A stretch of 64,000 bases of DNA, from NCBI GenBank assembly GCA_026770025.1, contig JAMXDE010000015.1, positions 1,488,001 through 1,552,000 on the forward strand, given 5' to 3'. Below, piece after piece: positions 38,652 through 48,988 of the stretch. The stretch's first letter is position 1, and every line of letters starts with the position of its first letter. The position numbers and the translations under genes are program-made. The notes beneath the pieces are model-generated. The model saw only the letters and a list, made by a program, of their open reading frames with translations. It searched no databases and was not told the DNA's origin. The DNA is from Craspedostauros australis (lineage: Eukaryota; Bacillariophyta; Bacillariophyceae; Mastogloiales; Achnanthaceae).

Positions 38652-40083
38652 ATGAGCTTCTTTGGATCCAAGAAGAAGACCAAGAAGGAGGAAGAGGAGG
38701 AGGAATCGTCGGTGGAGTCATCGGAAGGAGAGGACGAGTCGTCGTCCGAAGAGGAAGAAACGGAGGTGGATGGAGATGATGACAGTGACAGCGATAGCGA
38801 TAGCGACGAGGAAGAGAGTGACGATGATGATGATGATGATGATGAAGAGGAGGAATCAGATGATGATGATGAGGAGGAGGAGGAGGAAGAGAGTGATGAT
38901 GATGACGATGACGAGGAGGACAGCGAAGACGAAGACGACGACGAAGAAAGCGACTCGGACGACGAGGAAGCTGTGGTCGTCTCATCCAAAGCCGGCAAGA
39001 AGGGAAAGACCATCACGGCCAAGGAGAAGGACCCCAAGCGGCTGGCTGCGCTGGAACGCAAGGCCGTCGCAGAGGCCACGGCCACGGCAGACAAGGCCTT
39101 CGCGCCCAGCCCCACCCTGCTCAACCACGCATCGCCCAAGGAGGTCATGAAGCAGGTGGATGGGCCATCGCTCAAGTCCTACAAGGCCAAGGACAACGTC
39201 TACGTTGGAAAGTCCGTGCCCGTGCCGGCCGGAAGCAGCCTTGTCGTGCCCATACCGGTGGCCATGCCTGGCTCCGTCGTGGAGTACACCGTCGATCTCA
39301 AGAACTTTGATATTTCCTTCGGAATCACAGCGGAGCGCGATGAAGGGATCACGGTGGTCAAGGTACGATTCATTCATTCATTGGTTGATCGATTCATTGG
39401 TTGATTGCGTGTTATTGCAAGTTATTACATTACCGTGCTGCATTTGGACTGTACAAGGCCGTGGATCAATTCATTTCATTCTATGTGCATTTTGTGAAGC
39501 AGGAGTGATACGAGTTGCTTCGTTCTCACGTTGTTGTGCACAACACTCTCATCAAATTGACGACTGATTCTTTCGTCCCATACCTTGACGCCACCTTTCC
39601 ACCCAATTCCCACCATCACAGGAACAAGAACGAACGGACAAATCCGACGGCGCCATCAGCGGCAAGTTCCTCGTCGGCACGGTCCCCTGCACCATCCAAT
39701 TTTCCTTCGAGAATGAGTACTCGTGGTTCCGCGAGAAGGTCGTCACGTACAAGGTCACCGTCACGCCTCCCACCAAAGCCTCCCTCGTCGCCGGCCGCCA
39801 GCGACGTGCCAAGGCCTGCCTCGCCATCGTCGACAAGGACGTCACGGGTGCCCGAAAAGACCTCAATGCCAAGCGCAAGGACAAGAAGGACCTCAAGGCC
39901 AAGATCGACCGTCTGCGCAAGGACCTGCAGGCGCTGGAGAAGTCCATGGACAAGTGCACCAAGGAGGAGGCCAAGCTGCAATCGCGTGTGCAGCTGCGAC
40001 AGGAGCAGTCCAAGCTGCTGCAGCGACGTGTCAAGGATCCAGAATATGAAGAGGCGGCGTCCAAGAAGGCTTCGAGGAAGTGA
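38652..40083 (+). CDS. GOLD-domain protein with a long acidic head and a coiled-coil tail
   Basis: Two exons, 38652-39362 and 39622-40083, give 390 residues; the 259-base intron is GT-AG and phase 0. Residues ~1-12 are basic (MSFFGSKKKTKK). Residues ~13-113 are almost only Glu, Asp and Ser. A Lys/Ala-rich part follows (KEKDPKRLAALERKA). Residues ~200-290 form a GOLD beta-sandwich that spans the splice junction: VPAGSSLVVPIPVAMPGSVV, YTVDLKNFDISFGITAERD, then GKFLVGTVPCTIQFSFENEY, WFREKVVTYKVTV. The tail is a basic coiled coil (KDLQALEKSMDKCTKEE). GOLD domains occur in p24 cargo receptors, Sec14-like and ACBD3 proteins and mediate Golgi or lipid-trafficking contacts. There is no signal peptide or membrane span, so this is the cytosolic kind. 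The combination with such an acidic head is unusual. Confidence 0.82.
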
Positions 40084-40558
40084 ACAAGTCAATATTGGCG
40101 CGGCGCCGTGGCGTGTCGTGTCGTACGGGTGCAGACTATCACACCATCCAATAATTGGTTTAGGATGACAATGCCCTCAAGCAGTTAACTCGTAGAAGCA
40201 CAAAACATGACTCAGCGTGAATGATTGCGGGTGTGGTGGTGAAGAGCGCAGCCGTATGTCGTGGAGATTTCACTGGATGATGAAGCTGTCGTTCCACGAC
40301 ACTGCGAGTGACACACGGTACACGTCGCACAACGTGTTGGCCGCCCTGCTGTGTGCACCATACCAATAGTGAATCATATGTGTGTCTGTTCTATTTCTTT
40401 TCTTGTGTGTCGCTTGCTGTTGCTCATGGTGCTATGACTGATGCGCTATTTCGTGCTGCGCAACATCGTTCTGCGAAGGCAAGCCCACTGCCGCGGGAGC
40501 ATGCGCATTGGGATACGCATAGGTGGGGATATTTCTGTCTGCTTGCTTGCCTGCCTGC
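40084..40558. other. Convergent spacer between GOLD gene and hisC
   Basis: No gene is seen. It contains the 3' UTRs of both neighbours and a short GCTTGCCTGCCTGCC run near 40541-40558 next to the hisC stop. Confidence 0.5.
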
Positions 40559-42410
40559 CTATTTCGACAACTCATCCCACGTCTCCTGGAAGAGCTTGAG
40601 GAAGGCTTCATTTTCCTCCTTGGTACCGACCGTGACACGGATGCATTCATCGCAGTGGAGCTCCGACCCGCGGTACCTCGTGACGACGCCCTTGTCGGCC
40701 ATGGTCTTGTAGAGCTCCTTGGCGAGCTTCGTGACGCGGAAGAGGAGGAAGTTGGAATCGGAGGGATACACCTTGACGACGAAGTCGAGGGCCTCGAGAC
40801 GCTGGCGCACGACGACGCGCTGTTCCAGGACGCTTTGGACGTTTTTCTGCAGTGTTGCGATGGAGCTCATGGCGTTGATGGCGACTTCGGATGTGAGGGA
40901 ATTGACGTTGTAGGGCGCCTTGACGTTGTTCATGAGCTGGATGACGTCGGGGCTGCCGACGCAGAATCCGCAGCGGATGCCGGCCAAGCCGAATGCTTTG
41001 GAAAGTGTTTGCAAGACGACAATGTTGGGGTACTTGTTGACGAGGGCGATGGCCGAGACGGGGGTGCCATTGTCGGCCGTGACGAAATCGATGTATGCCT
41101 CATCCACAACGATGATGCCCTGGTAGTCCTTGGAGGTCGCGAGCTGCTCGATGACGCTGAGCGGGATTGCCTTGCACGTTGGGTTGCCTGGACTGCAGAT
41201 GAACATGAGCTTGGTGTTTTCGTTGGCGCCGGCGATTGTCTGTTTTGTCGGTGGAAATTGTCGTGCGTCGCATTTTGATCCAGTGTGATGTGACACAGTG
41301 TCATTTGAGGCGACGTGATTTGATGCAAATGTATGGCATCGTATGTACATTGCGAGATGATGTATGTTGGTTTTGCGATGATGCAGAATGGAATACATCG
41401 AGTTTGCATCGTCAACGCCGTCAATAACATCAATATTGTCGTCATGGTCGCCATCGATTGTCAATTCCAATATCCATTTGGTCGCACGTGCGGTTGCCGT
41501 CATCGACAATCCAATTGAATTCGCAAGTTGTAAATTGAGTTTGCATTTCAACATTGTATCAGCACGAGTATTGAAATGAAGTCCGTTTGTCATTGATGGC
41601 AATGCGCGCCAATTGGAATCAATGGAGAGAGAGAGAGAGAGCATGCAAGAGATGAAAGAAGACTGATGAGCAGACCGAGACTGCCGCACCGATTTTCGCA
41701 CATGCAAACCTGAGCTGCAATGCAATCCACACCAACATCAGCACATGAATGCAATCCAATTCAATGTAATTCAATGTTATACATACCTCTGGAATTTGCA
41801 CATCAAAATCAGGCGTCAATGGAACCTTGAGGATTTCGACATCATTGACCTTGGCGCAGACCTTGTACATTCCGTAGGTTGGCGGCGTGATGAGAATGTT
41901 GTCCTTGCCAGGATAACAGAAGACTCGCATGAGCAGATCGATGGCCTCATCGGACCCCACGCCGACGAAGAGATTGGCGGGCGTGATGCCGTGTCCGCGG
42001 AACTTGGAGTAGAGCTCCTTGAGCTTGGTCTGGTGAGGATCGGGGTAGCGTTCGAGGGTGTTGTCATTGTCGAAGGGATCGAGGTTTTTGGTGGGCAGAC
42101 TGGTGGGGCCGAAGGCATTCTCGTTGGCATCCAGCAGCACGCCATCGCTGTAATCATCACGGGCGCAGCGGTATGGCATCAGCTCCAGGATGTTCTTGCG
42201 CGCCAAGCGGGCGGCGACGCCGTTATTGTCACTTGCGGATGTCATTGTTGTTGTCGATGCAGTTGCTGTTGAAGTTGCTGTTAAAGTTAGTGGTGCAATG
42301 GGAGCAGGTGATGATGCAGATGGTGCAGATGATGGAGAAGCTGAGATCAGAAGCGAAGTGAGAAAGATTTGTGAGGTTGTCTGGAGGAACCTGGACCAAC
42401 TGCCTGTCAT
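40559..42410 (-). CDS. hisC: Histidinol-phosphate aminotransferase with a presequence
   Basis: Two exons on the minus strand, 42410-41787 and 41239-40559, give 434 residues; the 547-base intron begins GTATGT and ends ACAG in phase 0. It is a PLP fold-type I enzyme that makes histidinol phosphate from imidazole-acetol phosphate and glutamate. Landmarks are LLDANENAFGPTSLP (substrate N-term block), ERYPDPHQTKLKELYSKF, LFVGVGSDEAIDLL, TPPTYGMYKVCA, FICSPGNPT, IIVVDEAYIDF, and the PLP lysine in TLSKAFGLAGIRCGF. The usual NPTG is NPTC here. ATG 42410 gives a ~55-residue head (MTGSWSRFLQTTSQIFLTSL, then Ser/Ala/Pro) suited to import into the plastid, where diatoms are thought to make histidine. ATG 42245 would give the bare enzyme. 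The intron contains a (GA)n run at about 41625-41640. Confidence 0.88.
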
Positions 42411-43280
42411 GCATGCGATCAAGTCTCTTGAAGGAGCCCGTTGCGGTATTGCCTTGTGCGGTGTTGCCTTGGGGGGTGAGAAGCCTTGAAGTGTGGGCGT
42501 GGTTGGGTTGGTCGCCAATGCAATGCGATGCAATGCAGTGCAATGCGATTCAATGTAACGCGATACAGTCGGAAGAGGTTGAGATGGAGCAGAGTTGAGC
42601 AGAGTGAGATCAAACGTTCAATTTCTGGACGGTGGTGCGACGTTGGTTGATGTCAAACAGGATCTCACGAAACTGCAGACCGTCCGTGTCAACGTTTGGG
42701 TGATTTGGGTTTGGAGGTTGGTCCAATCGCGGATGTTCCTCGTTGTTTGGCGATTGGTTGGCCTGTCGCCACACATTTGGCGGGCGCATTCCACACAAAG
42801 GCGTGGCAATGGCCTTGAACACGTCATACCCACACCCGCCTCCCAGGCCGCTGTTCGTTTCTGTGGACAGAAAGTGATGTGATTGGTGCATGTTTCATCG
42901 TATCACGGACAGACCTGGCTTCGCGTTGGTGTGTTCGAGAAAATGGGAAGCCGATAGTTCGCATTTCATTGTTGCAATGCGAAGCTCAAGTCAGTCTGTC
43001 GGGCGTACGACAGCACACTGTGTTGTTGACGCAACTCCAAAAACAGTATCTACGACCAGTACGACTGCAACGATCAAACGAGAAACCGGGAGGAATCCTG
43101 TTGCCAACACGCGCCGCCGACCTGCGATACCGATCCACGATGCCATCACACCTCATGCCGCTGCGTCGTTGCCGCAACCACATGCACACATGCATGCAAA
43201 CACGCGATGACACATGGATGTATGATGACATGGATGGAGGAACCAACTGCACACGGCCATGCATCATCATTTGAGTCAGC
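42411..43280. promoter_or_regulatory. Divergent intergenic region between hisC and the flavoprotein gene
   Basis: Both genes start from this 870-base stretch, so it should hold two promoters. An AATGC/GCAAT pentamer run lies at about 42518-42560 and a GAGCAGAGTTGAGCAGAGTGAG run at about 42585-42608. No other gene is seen. Confidence 0.5.
42518..42560. repeat. GCAAT pentamer repeat upstream of hisC
   Basis: CAATGCAATGCGATGCAATG-type direct repeats with single changes. Similar AATGC words recur inside the hisC intron (about 41715-41775). Confidence 0.6.
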
Positions 43281-45222
43281 ATGTCATCCACAATCTCCAT
43301 TCTCGTCCTGTTCTTCGCCCTCACCGTCGTTTCCACGGTGGCCGCCCTGTCATCGCCGCAGCCTGCTGCAAGCACTGCAGAGTCGACATCGCGCACATTC
43401 GATGTAGTAGTCATCGGCGGAGGATCCGCCGGATTGACGGCCGCCAAGTTCGCCAGCAGCACCTGCGGCAGGTCCGTAGCCATCGTGGAGAAGGCGAGGT
43501 TGGGCGGCGACTGCACGTGGACGGGATGCGTGCCATCCAAATCGCTCATTGCGTCCGCCAAGGCATCTGCCGTGTTGCGCAAGAAAATGGCCTCCCCACA
43601 ATCGTTGGCCACGGATTGGGCGCAAGCGCGCGAGCTCTTTCGCAAACATCAGCAGGAGATTTATGACAAGGATGACGCGCCGCAGGTTCTGGAGATGGCC
43701 GGTGTGCAGACGATACAAGGCAAGGCATTCGTGCAAGCGGATGATACGGTTGTTGTCACGGCGGTATCGGCGACAGAAGAAGAAGAAAACGGCGACGGCA
43801 GCGCAACAACACCGCCCTGCATCGTTCATGCCAAGGAGGGCATCATCGTATGCACCGGCGCGACGGCTGTCCAACCCACCGGAGACGATGAGATCATTCC
43901 AGGCCTCACAACCGTCAACTACGTCACGTATGAAGGCATCTGGGACTTGGAACGGCTGCCACCGCGCATCACTGTCGTGGGCGGCGGCCCGATCGGCTGC
44001 GAGCTGGCGCAGGCCCTGTCTCGGTTGGGTTGCAATATCACCATGGTCGTTGCGAGCGATCGCTTGCTGCCGCAAGAGGATGCGATGGCCGGCCAGACGT
44101 TGCAGAAAGTGTTTGCGCAGACCATGCAGCTGCATTTGGGGCAACGACCCGCGCGCATTGAGAGTAGCGGTGGCGGTGGTCACACGATCGTTTTGCAGGA
44201 TGGCACCACCACGATTGAGGGTGATCTCATCCTGCTGTCGATCGGGCGTCGGCCAAACACTCGGGGTTTTGGATTGGAGGAGCTGGGTGTGCAATGCGAT
44301 GGGGGGATCCAGGTCAACGACATGCTGCGAACCAGCAACAAGAGGATATACGCGGCAGGAGATTGCACCGGCGATCGGCAATTGTGAGTTTGTCTTGTTG
44401 CGAGTTCGTTATCGTTGTTAATCCTATTGCTGCTGTTGCGACTGTTGCTGTTGTTACTGCTGCGGTACTGTTGCGACGTTGACAATGATGCGCTTCTTCA
44501 CTGTGGACAACCTGAGGGCAATGCCATCGAATACATACACAACAGCCGGCTGTCCAGACTTCCATAATGTGCGTGGCACAGTCGCACGGTACCAGCATAC
44601 GTGCCAGGATGATACCACACGAACCACTTACATGTATGTGTCACGTTTCTTTCATGGCGCTGCCACGCTCAACACGGCATGCCCTCTTCATCCCGCACTC
44701 TCTCTCTCTTCCCTCTTTCTCAACGACAGCACCCACTACGCTGGATTCCAAGGTGCGATTGCCGCCCGCAACCTCCTCTTGCCACTTTCCGATCGCGGAG
44801 TTCTGGGCAATGAAATCCCAGCCACCACCTTCACATCGCCGGAGGTCGCTTCCATCGGTCAAACCGAACAAGTCGCGATCGCAGAACTCGGCACCAAGAA
44901 CGTCGGTGTCGCCTTCAAAGATCTGAAGAACAGCGACCGCGCCGTCTGTGACAACAACGTCCAAGGCTTCCTCAAGGTTGTCTACCATCGCCGCACGGGC
45001 AAGATACTCGGTGCAACCATCATGTGTCCGTCGGCGGGGGAACTGATATCAGAGATTTCCGTGATGATGCAATTCGGCCGTCCCTTTGCCGAGCTGTCCA
45101 AAGTCATCCATCCTTACCCATCATACGCCATCGAACTGCAACTGCTGGCGGCCGATGTTTACTATGCCGACCTCAAAAAGACCATGCCGCTCTACAACTT
45201 TCTGAAGCGGATCGGGTTGTGA
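43281..45222 (+). CDS. MerA/dihydrolipoamide-dehydrogenase-like FAD disulfide oxidoreductase, exported
   Basis: Two exons, 43281-44383 and 44730-45222, give 531 residues. The 346-base intron starts GTGAGT, ends CGACAG after a CT-rich tract, and joins CGGCAATT to CACCCACTAC to give DRQFTHYAGFQ. The N-terminus is a signal peptide-like helix (MSSTISILVLFFALTVVSTV). The FAD site is VVVIGGGSAGLTAAKFA, the redox pair is in GGDCTWTGCVPSK (Cys-x4-Cys), the NAD(P) site is ITVVGGGPIGCELAQALSRL, and the second FAD strand is KRIYAAGDCTGD. The C-terminal dimer domain has TFTSPEVASIGQTE and VIHPYPSYAIELQ, the form seen in MerA-like flavoproteins rather than true lipoamide dehydrogenases. The N-terminal heavy-metal domain and C-terminal Cys pair of real mercuric reductase are absent. 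Electron acceptor is unknown. The signal implies ER or plastid entry. Confidence 0.88.
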
Positions 45223-47377
45223 ATTGGTGTTGGCACAGGGAACACCAATACGCCACGAGCAGCGACGAATGCGAAAAGTTCACCTTCATTCATCATCAAC
45301 AACGACATTGATACCAGCACAGAGGTCGGTGAATCAGTCATCACGGTGTTCAGTTGGCAGATCATTGTGGTACGAGCTACATCTTCCGAACAACAGTCTA
45401 CTCGTATGCCACTGCTGTTGTGATTGGCTGGTGTTTGTAGGCACTATCATATTATAGCCCATAGCTCGTACCATACTCGTATGTCTTATGCGTACAATGC
45501 GCTGGTGGATCTCGTCTGCTCTGATCTATGCTCATTGCGAAGGCTAAGACGACTGGCACGATTCGTTGTCCCGTCCAAACCAAAGCGAATCGGATTTTGT
45601 ATTTGTTCGCCAACTCGACTGCGGCACAACGCGAAGACACGTCTGCGATCTTGTCATCCGCATCACCTCCCGTCACGGGCCAAAAACGTCAATTCGTTCC
45701 ATTGATGCAATGAGCATAGATGCCGTGAAGGGGCACCGTTGCGTGTGTGCTTTGGTGGTCGTTGTCATTGCACTGTTTGGACGTGGCAGCAACACCGCAC
45801 AGGTTGTTTGTTTGCTGATGTTCGTTGTTCGTTGATCGGCATGTGGTCCGTGGTCGTTTGATCACCACAGATGTCATCATCGATGGCATGGGTGTTGATC
45901 TTGCGGACACGTCGACAATTTTCCATCTGTCATTCGGATGAGCGGATTTTTTCACCTGCTGCTTCGGCGTGCTGTCGTCATTGTCGACACCATCGTCAGC
46001 GCAGTGATGCAGCTTGCATGGTGATGGCAGGATGGAAACACATCATCGGCGAAACCATGTGACCAAATGGCCATCATCCTGAATGCGTACCAAGACGTAG
46101 GCATTTGATGTGCGGTTGAATTGCCGCTGCACATCGCAGGCAGGCAGGCAGCTGCGACTACCTCCGACTCGTATTATCTTTCAGCGCGTACTCACCCACG
46201 TCGACAGAAAAATGCATCTGCCATGTCCAACGCACGACCGGACGTCGAGTGACGGATCGGTCAATGCCGATGGCAACCGTTTTGTCATCGTCAAATGGTT
46301 TTGGCCAACTGGCAAGAGGGACCGATGGCCATCATCTCGCACGAATCGCTCCTTGCGCGGATTCATCTTCTCCCGTGATGTACGTCAGCATCGCACTGTT
46401 GCTGGGGACACCTGGACTGGCCTCGACGGCGCTCGTTCGCGTCGTCTTGGGGAGGAGGATGGGACGAGAACGAGAGAGCGCGCAGATGGCCGCGAGCGAC
46501 GTGGGCGGCTGCATCGACAGCGACGTTGCTTCTCGCGTGCGTACTTGAGGTACATCTGACTACTTGTTCGTCTTCCAGAACGAGACGGCCGTTCTCATGA
46601 CCGCGTACGACTCGTGCTGGTGCTCTGTTCGGATTTCCTCCTTGTGTGGTTTCGCTGCTTGCTTCGTCTCGTCTCATAAAATCAGAAAAACGGTTCCCCG
46701 CCCTGCGTGTGTGCGAACGGCGAACGGTGAAATCAACTGCTCCTTCGTCGCGGGAGGATGTTACCATGATGAGGCCTCTTGTTGCCAAGATGAGGTGAGC
46801 ACCAAACCGATAGCACTGCGTACGTAGTGTGTGGTAGATTGGTCTGTCTCTGATGTCGCAATGGCGGCTGCGGTCAAAATCGTTGAATGATAGAAGCAGT
46901 GGCGCCGGCGAAACGAAGAAAACATCGTGGAGTTTAAATTTGTGTGAGTGATAACGCACACGTGTTGGCATGAATGTGCCCCCGCTTGCTGACTTCCCGC
47001 TCGTTCGTTGATTCGCTTATTCGGAAGCAAAGCAAAGCGCGCGGCCGAACATTCATCCCATCCTCTGTGATGCATCCATGCAAAACATCGCCATGCAGCC
47101 CCGGTGTTTACTCATCCCCTTACCTCACCAACATCGAATGCGACCCATCGTTGCTCCATTGGCGATCTCATCCAGCCGCATGGAGCAGGAATACCTACTC
47201 TAGATTGCGTGCCATATGCTACAGCACCGCGCCATCTGCACATCTTCGCACAGCCCATGGTGGATGAGAACATACAATACACACAGGAGGCACCAGATTG
47301 CACCAACTTTGCGGCATCATGTGCGTTGAAGTGGTCGTCACCAAGACACGTCAAGGTATTGGCACATCCGACGCATC
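45223..47377. other. Gene-poor spacer
   Basis: About 2.15 kb in which I could not support a gene on either strand. Open frames up to ~200 codons exist, but their translations lack recognisable motifs and have the mixed composition of chance frames. A CATATTATAGCCCATAG element lies near 45449-45465, followed by ACCATACTCGTATG. Confidence 0.4.
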
Positions 47378-48988
47378 TCATCGGCCGGTTGTGGCGACTG
47401 GTGTGCCCGTCGGCGCCACCATGGTCAGGGTGATAGAATACAGCACCAGCTGCTTCGACACCGTAGCTTGCGGTTGCAAATCGTGGGTATCAGTTGCCAT
47501 ACTGGCTGTGCTGGCCTGGCCAATCGGGATTCTGGCCCCAATATCAATGCTCTCATGAGAGGGCTTGGCCATGCCACCGGAATGATACTCCGGCACAACG
47601 CGGATGAAGCATCTAATCGTGTGTGCGTTGCTTGATGGTGCTGGCATGAGCTTGATTGGTTCCCTCTTGGTCTTGCTCCTGCCGATGCTTTGTTGGTGTG
47701 CAACATCCTTGCAGCCGTGGCGGGGTCCATTCTCGCCAAAACAATGTGCCGCACGATCGAAGTGCTTGGTGGATCTGTTGGCGTCGAGAGCCGTGCTCTT
47801 TTTCGCGCTCGCGCCTCCAGTCTCACTTGGCGTTATGACCTTCTCGACGTTGACGTCAACCATTGACCCACGGGGATAAATCTGCTCCAGGCTTTGCGAA
47901 TGTGATGCCAGGCTTGCTGTTGCCCCTGACGGCCAAGATCCGCCTGATGGCAGCAGGATCCGGCTGCAACCGTTGCGATTGCCGAATGCAGGGATAGCGT
48001 CGGCGGAGGAATGTGGAGGACGATTCGGCCGGCAAAGCTCAAAGATACTGCGTCCGATCCATGATGATCCAGTTGTTTCTGCCAAGGCTTGGCTGAACGA
48101 CAGTATGCGGAACGGGAAGGAGGTGAGGGTAGTGAAGTGCATTTCCTGTGGTGAAATCTGCGTGCGGTGATTGCGTGGTTGGACTTGCACTTGCACCGGT
48201 AGCGGCGCATCTTGGTGGGCATCATCTGGGGCGTTGCGGTGGGTTGTGGAACCCGCAATTCCATTCTCTTCAGCCCCCACAGTGGATGGTGGACTTGATG
48301 GATGTTGCGAAAGTGCCAAAAGGGCTGAGGCAGGTTCCTCATAGCTTCTTGCTTTGGGGTTGATGGTGACCGCATGGTCCATTGCAGGAGAAGGCGCATC
48401 AATTCTCGCTCTCTTGCTCATGGTTGGTCCATCGCTGACATCAGCGCTGCGGTGGCCCGCAGCTCTTGCATTTTGCTGCGTTGTGGGGTTTTCGTCCTTC
48501 CGTCGTTTACAATGCACGCCATCACTTCGCGATTGGTGCACACCGACCTGGATGCGCCCTTCGTGATGTTGTTGCGCCGTCCGCGCACCACGGGCTGACA
48601 GAAGGGATTGAGTTTGTGTGCGGGTGCCGCCATCTTCGAAGCCACGGCGCGCATGCTCTTGCCCAACGGAATCAGATTTCATCGTTGGTGTGGCGGTGTC
48701 GCTGTTATCCGAGTCAGATGTGATGGTGTGGAACTGAGTGGCACCGTCGTTGGCGACAATTACGTCGTCAATGTGCCTCGCCTCCTGAAAGTTGCGATTG
48801 GTTGTCTCGTCTTCAGGACCGCTGGTGCTGCCAGTGGCACTGCCGCTGCCATCGTCAGTGGTCGTGTGGGCGTCGTTGGAGTCCGTGTCTGTGCCTCCGC
48901 CAGGGCTGCTGCTTCTGCTGTTGGTGCCTTCGGGATCGGGCAACTGCCGTCTTTTCCATCCGATCGATTGCTCATTCGGGAACAACAT
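47378..48988 (-). CDS. Nuclear-looking protein with a PAS-like segment (paralogue of 53012-55369)
   Basis: The protein has 536 residues, a single exon, ATG at 48988. The first ~270 residues are disordered (Gly/Ser/Thr/Asp, Gln/His) with a basic MSKRARID signal. Then comes EMHFTTLTSFPFRILSFSQA and WIGRSIFELC, which lines up with PMLLTLTSSPFRVCMANPAA and LVGCSVLDIL of the gene at 53012. That pattern (hydrophobic strand, N/S-x-A helix, G-x-S-x-x-x-L) is the first half of a PAS domain. A ~150-residue low-complexity insert separates it from later strands (HTIRCFIRVVPEY, LVLYSITLTMVAP) that fit the second half. No bHLH, bZIP or kinase domain is present. A PAS-type sensor or transcriptional co-regulator is inferred. 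The assignment rests on pattern and paralogy. Confidence 0.6.
   Translation of the reverse strand: MLFPNEQSIGWKRRQLPDPEGTNSRSSSPGGGTDTDSNDAHTTTDDGSGSATGSTSGPEDETTNRNFQEARHIDDVIVANDGATQFHTITSDSDNSDTATPTMKSDSVGQEHARRGFEDGGTRTQTQSLLSARGARTAQQHHEGRIQVGVHQSRSDGVHCKRRKDENPTTQQNARAAGHRSADVSDGPTMSKRARIDAPSPAMDHAVTINPKARSYEEPASALLALSQHPSSPPSTVGAEENGIAGSTTHRNAPDDAHQDAPLPVQVQVQPRNHRTQISPQEMHFTTLTSFPFRILSFSQALAETTGSSWIGRSIFELCRPNRPPHSSADAIPAFGNRNGCSRILLPSGGSWPSGATASLASHSQSLEQIYPRGSMVDVNVEKVITPSETGGASAKKSTALDANRSTKHFDRAAHCFGENGPRHGCKDVAHQQSIGRSKTKREPIKLMPAPSSNAHTIRCFIRVVPEYHSGGMAKPSHESIDIGARIPIGQASTASMATDTHDLQPQATVSKQLVLYSITLTMVAPTGTPVATTGR

Noticed and set aside
46363-46971. 202-codon minus-strand frame in the 45-47 kb spacer
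   Set aside because: Composition of a random frame, no domain, and no supporting start or splice signals.
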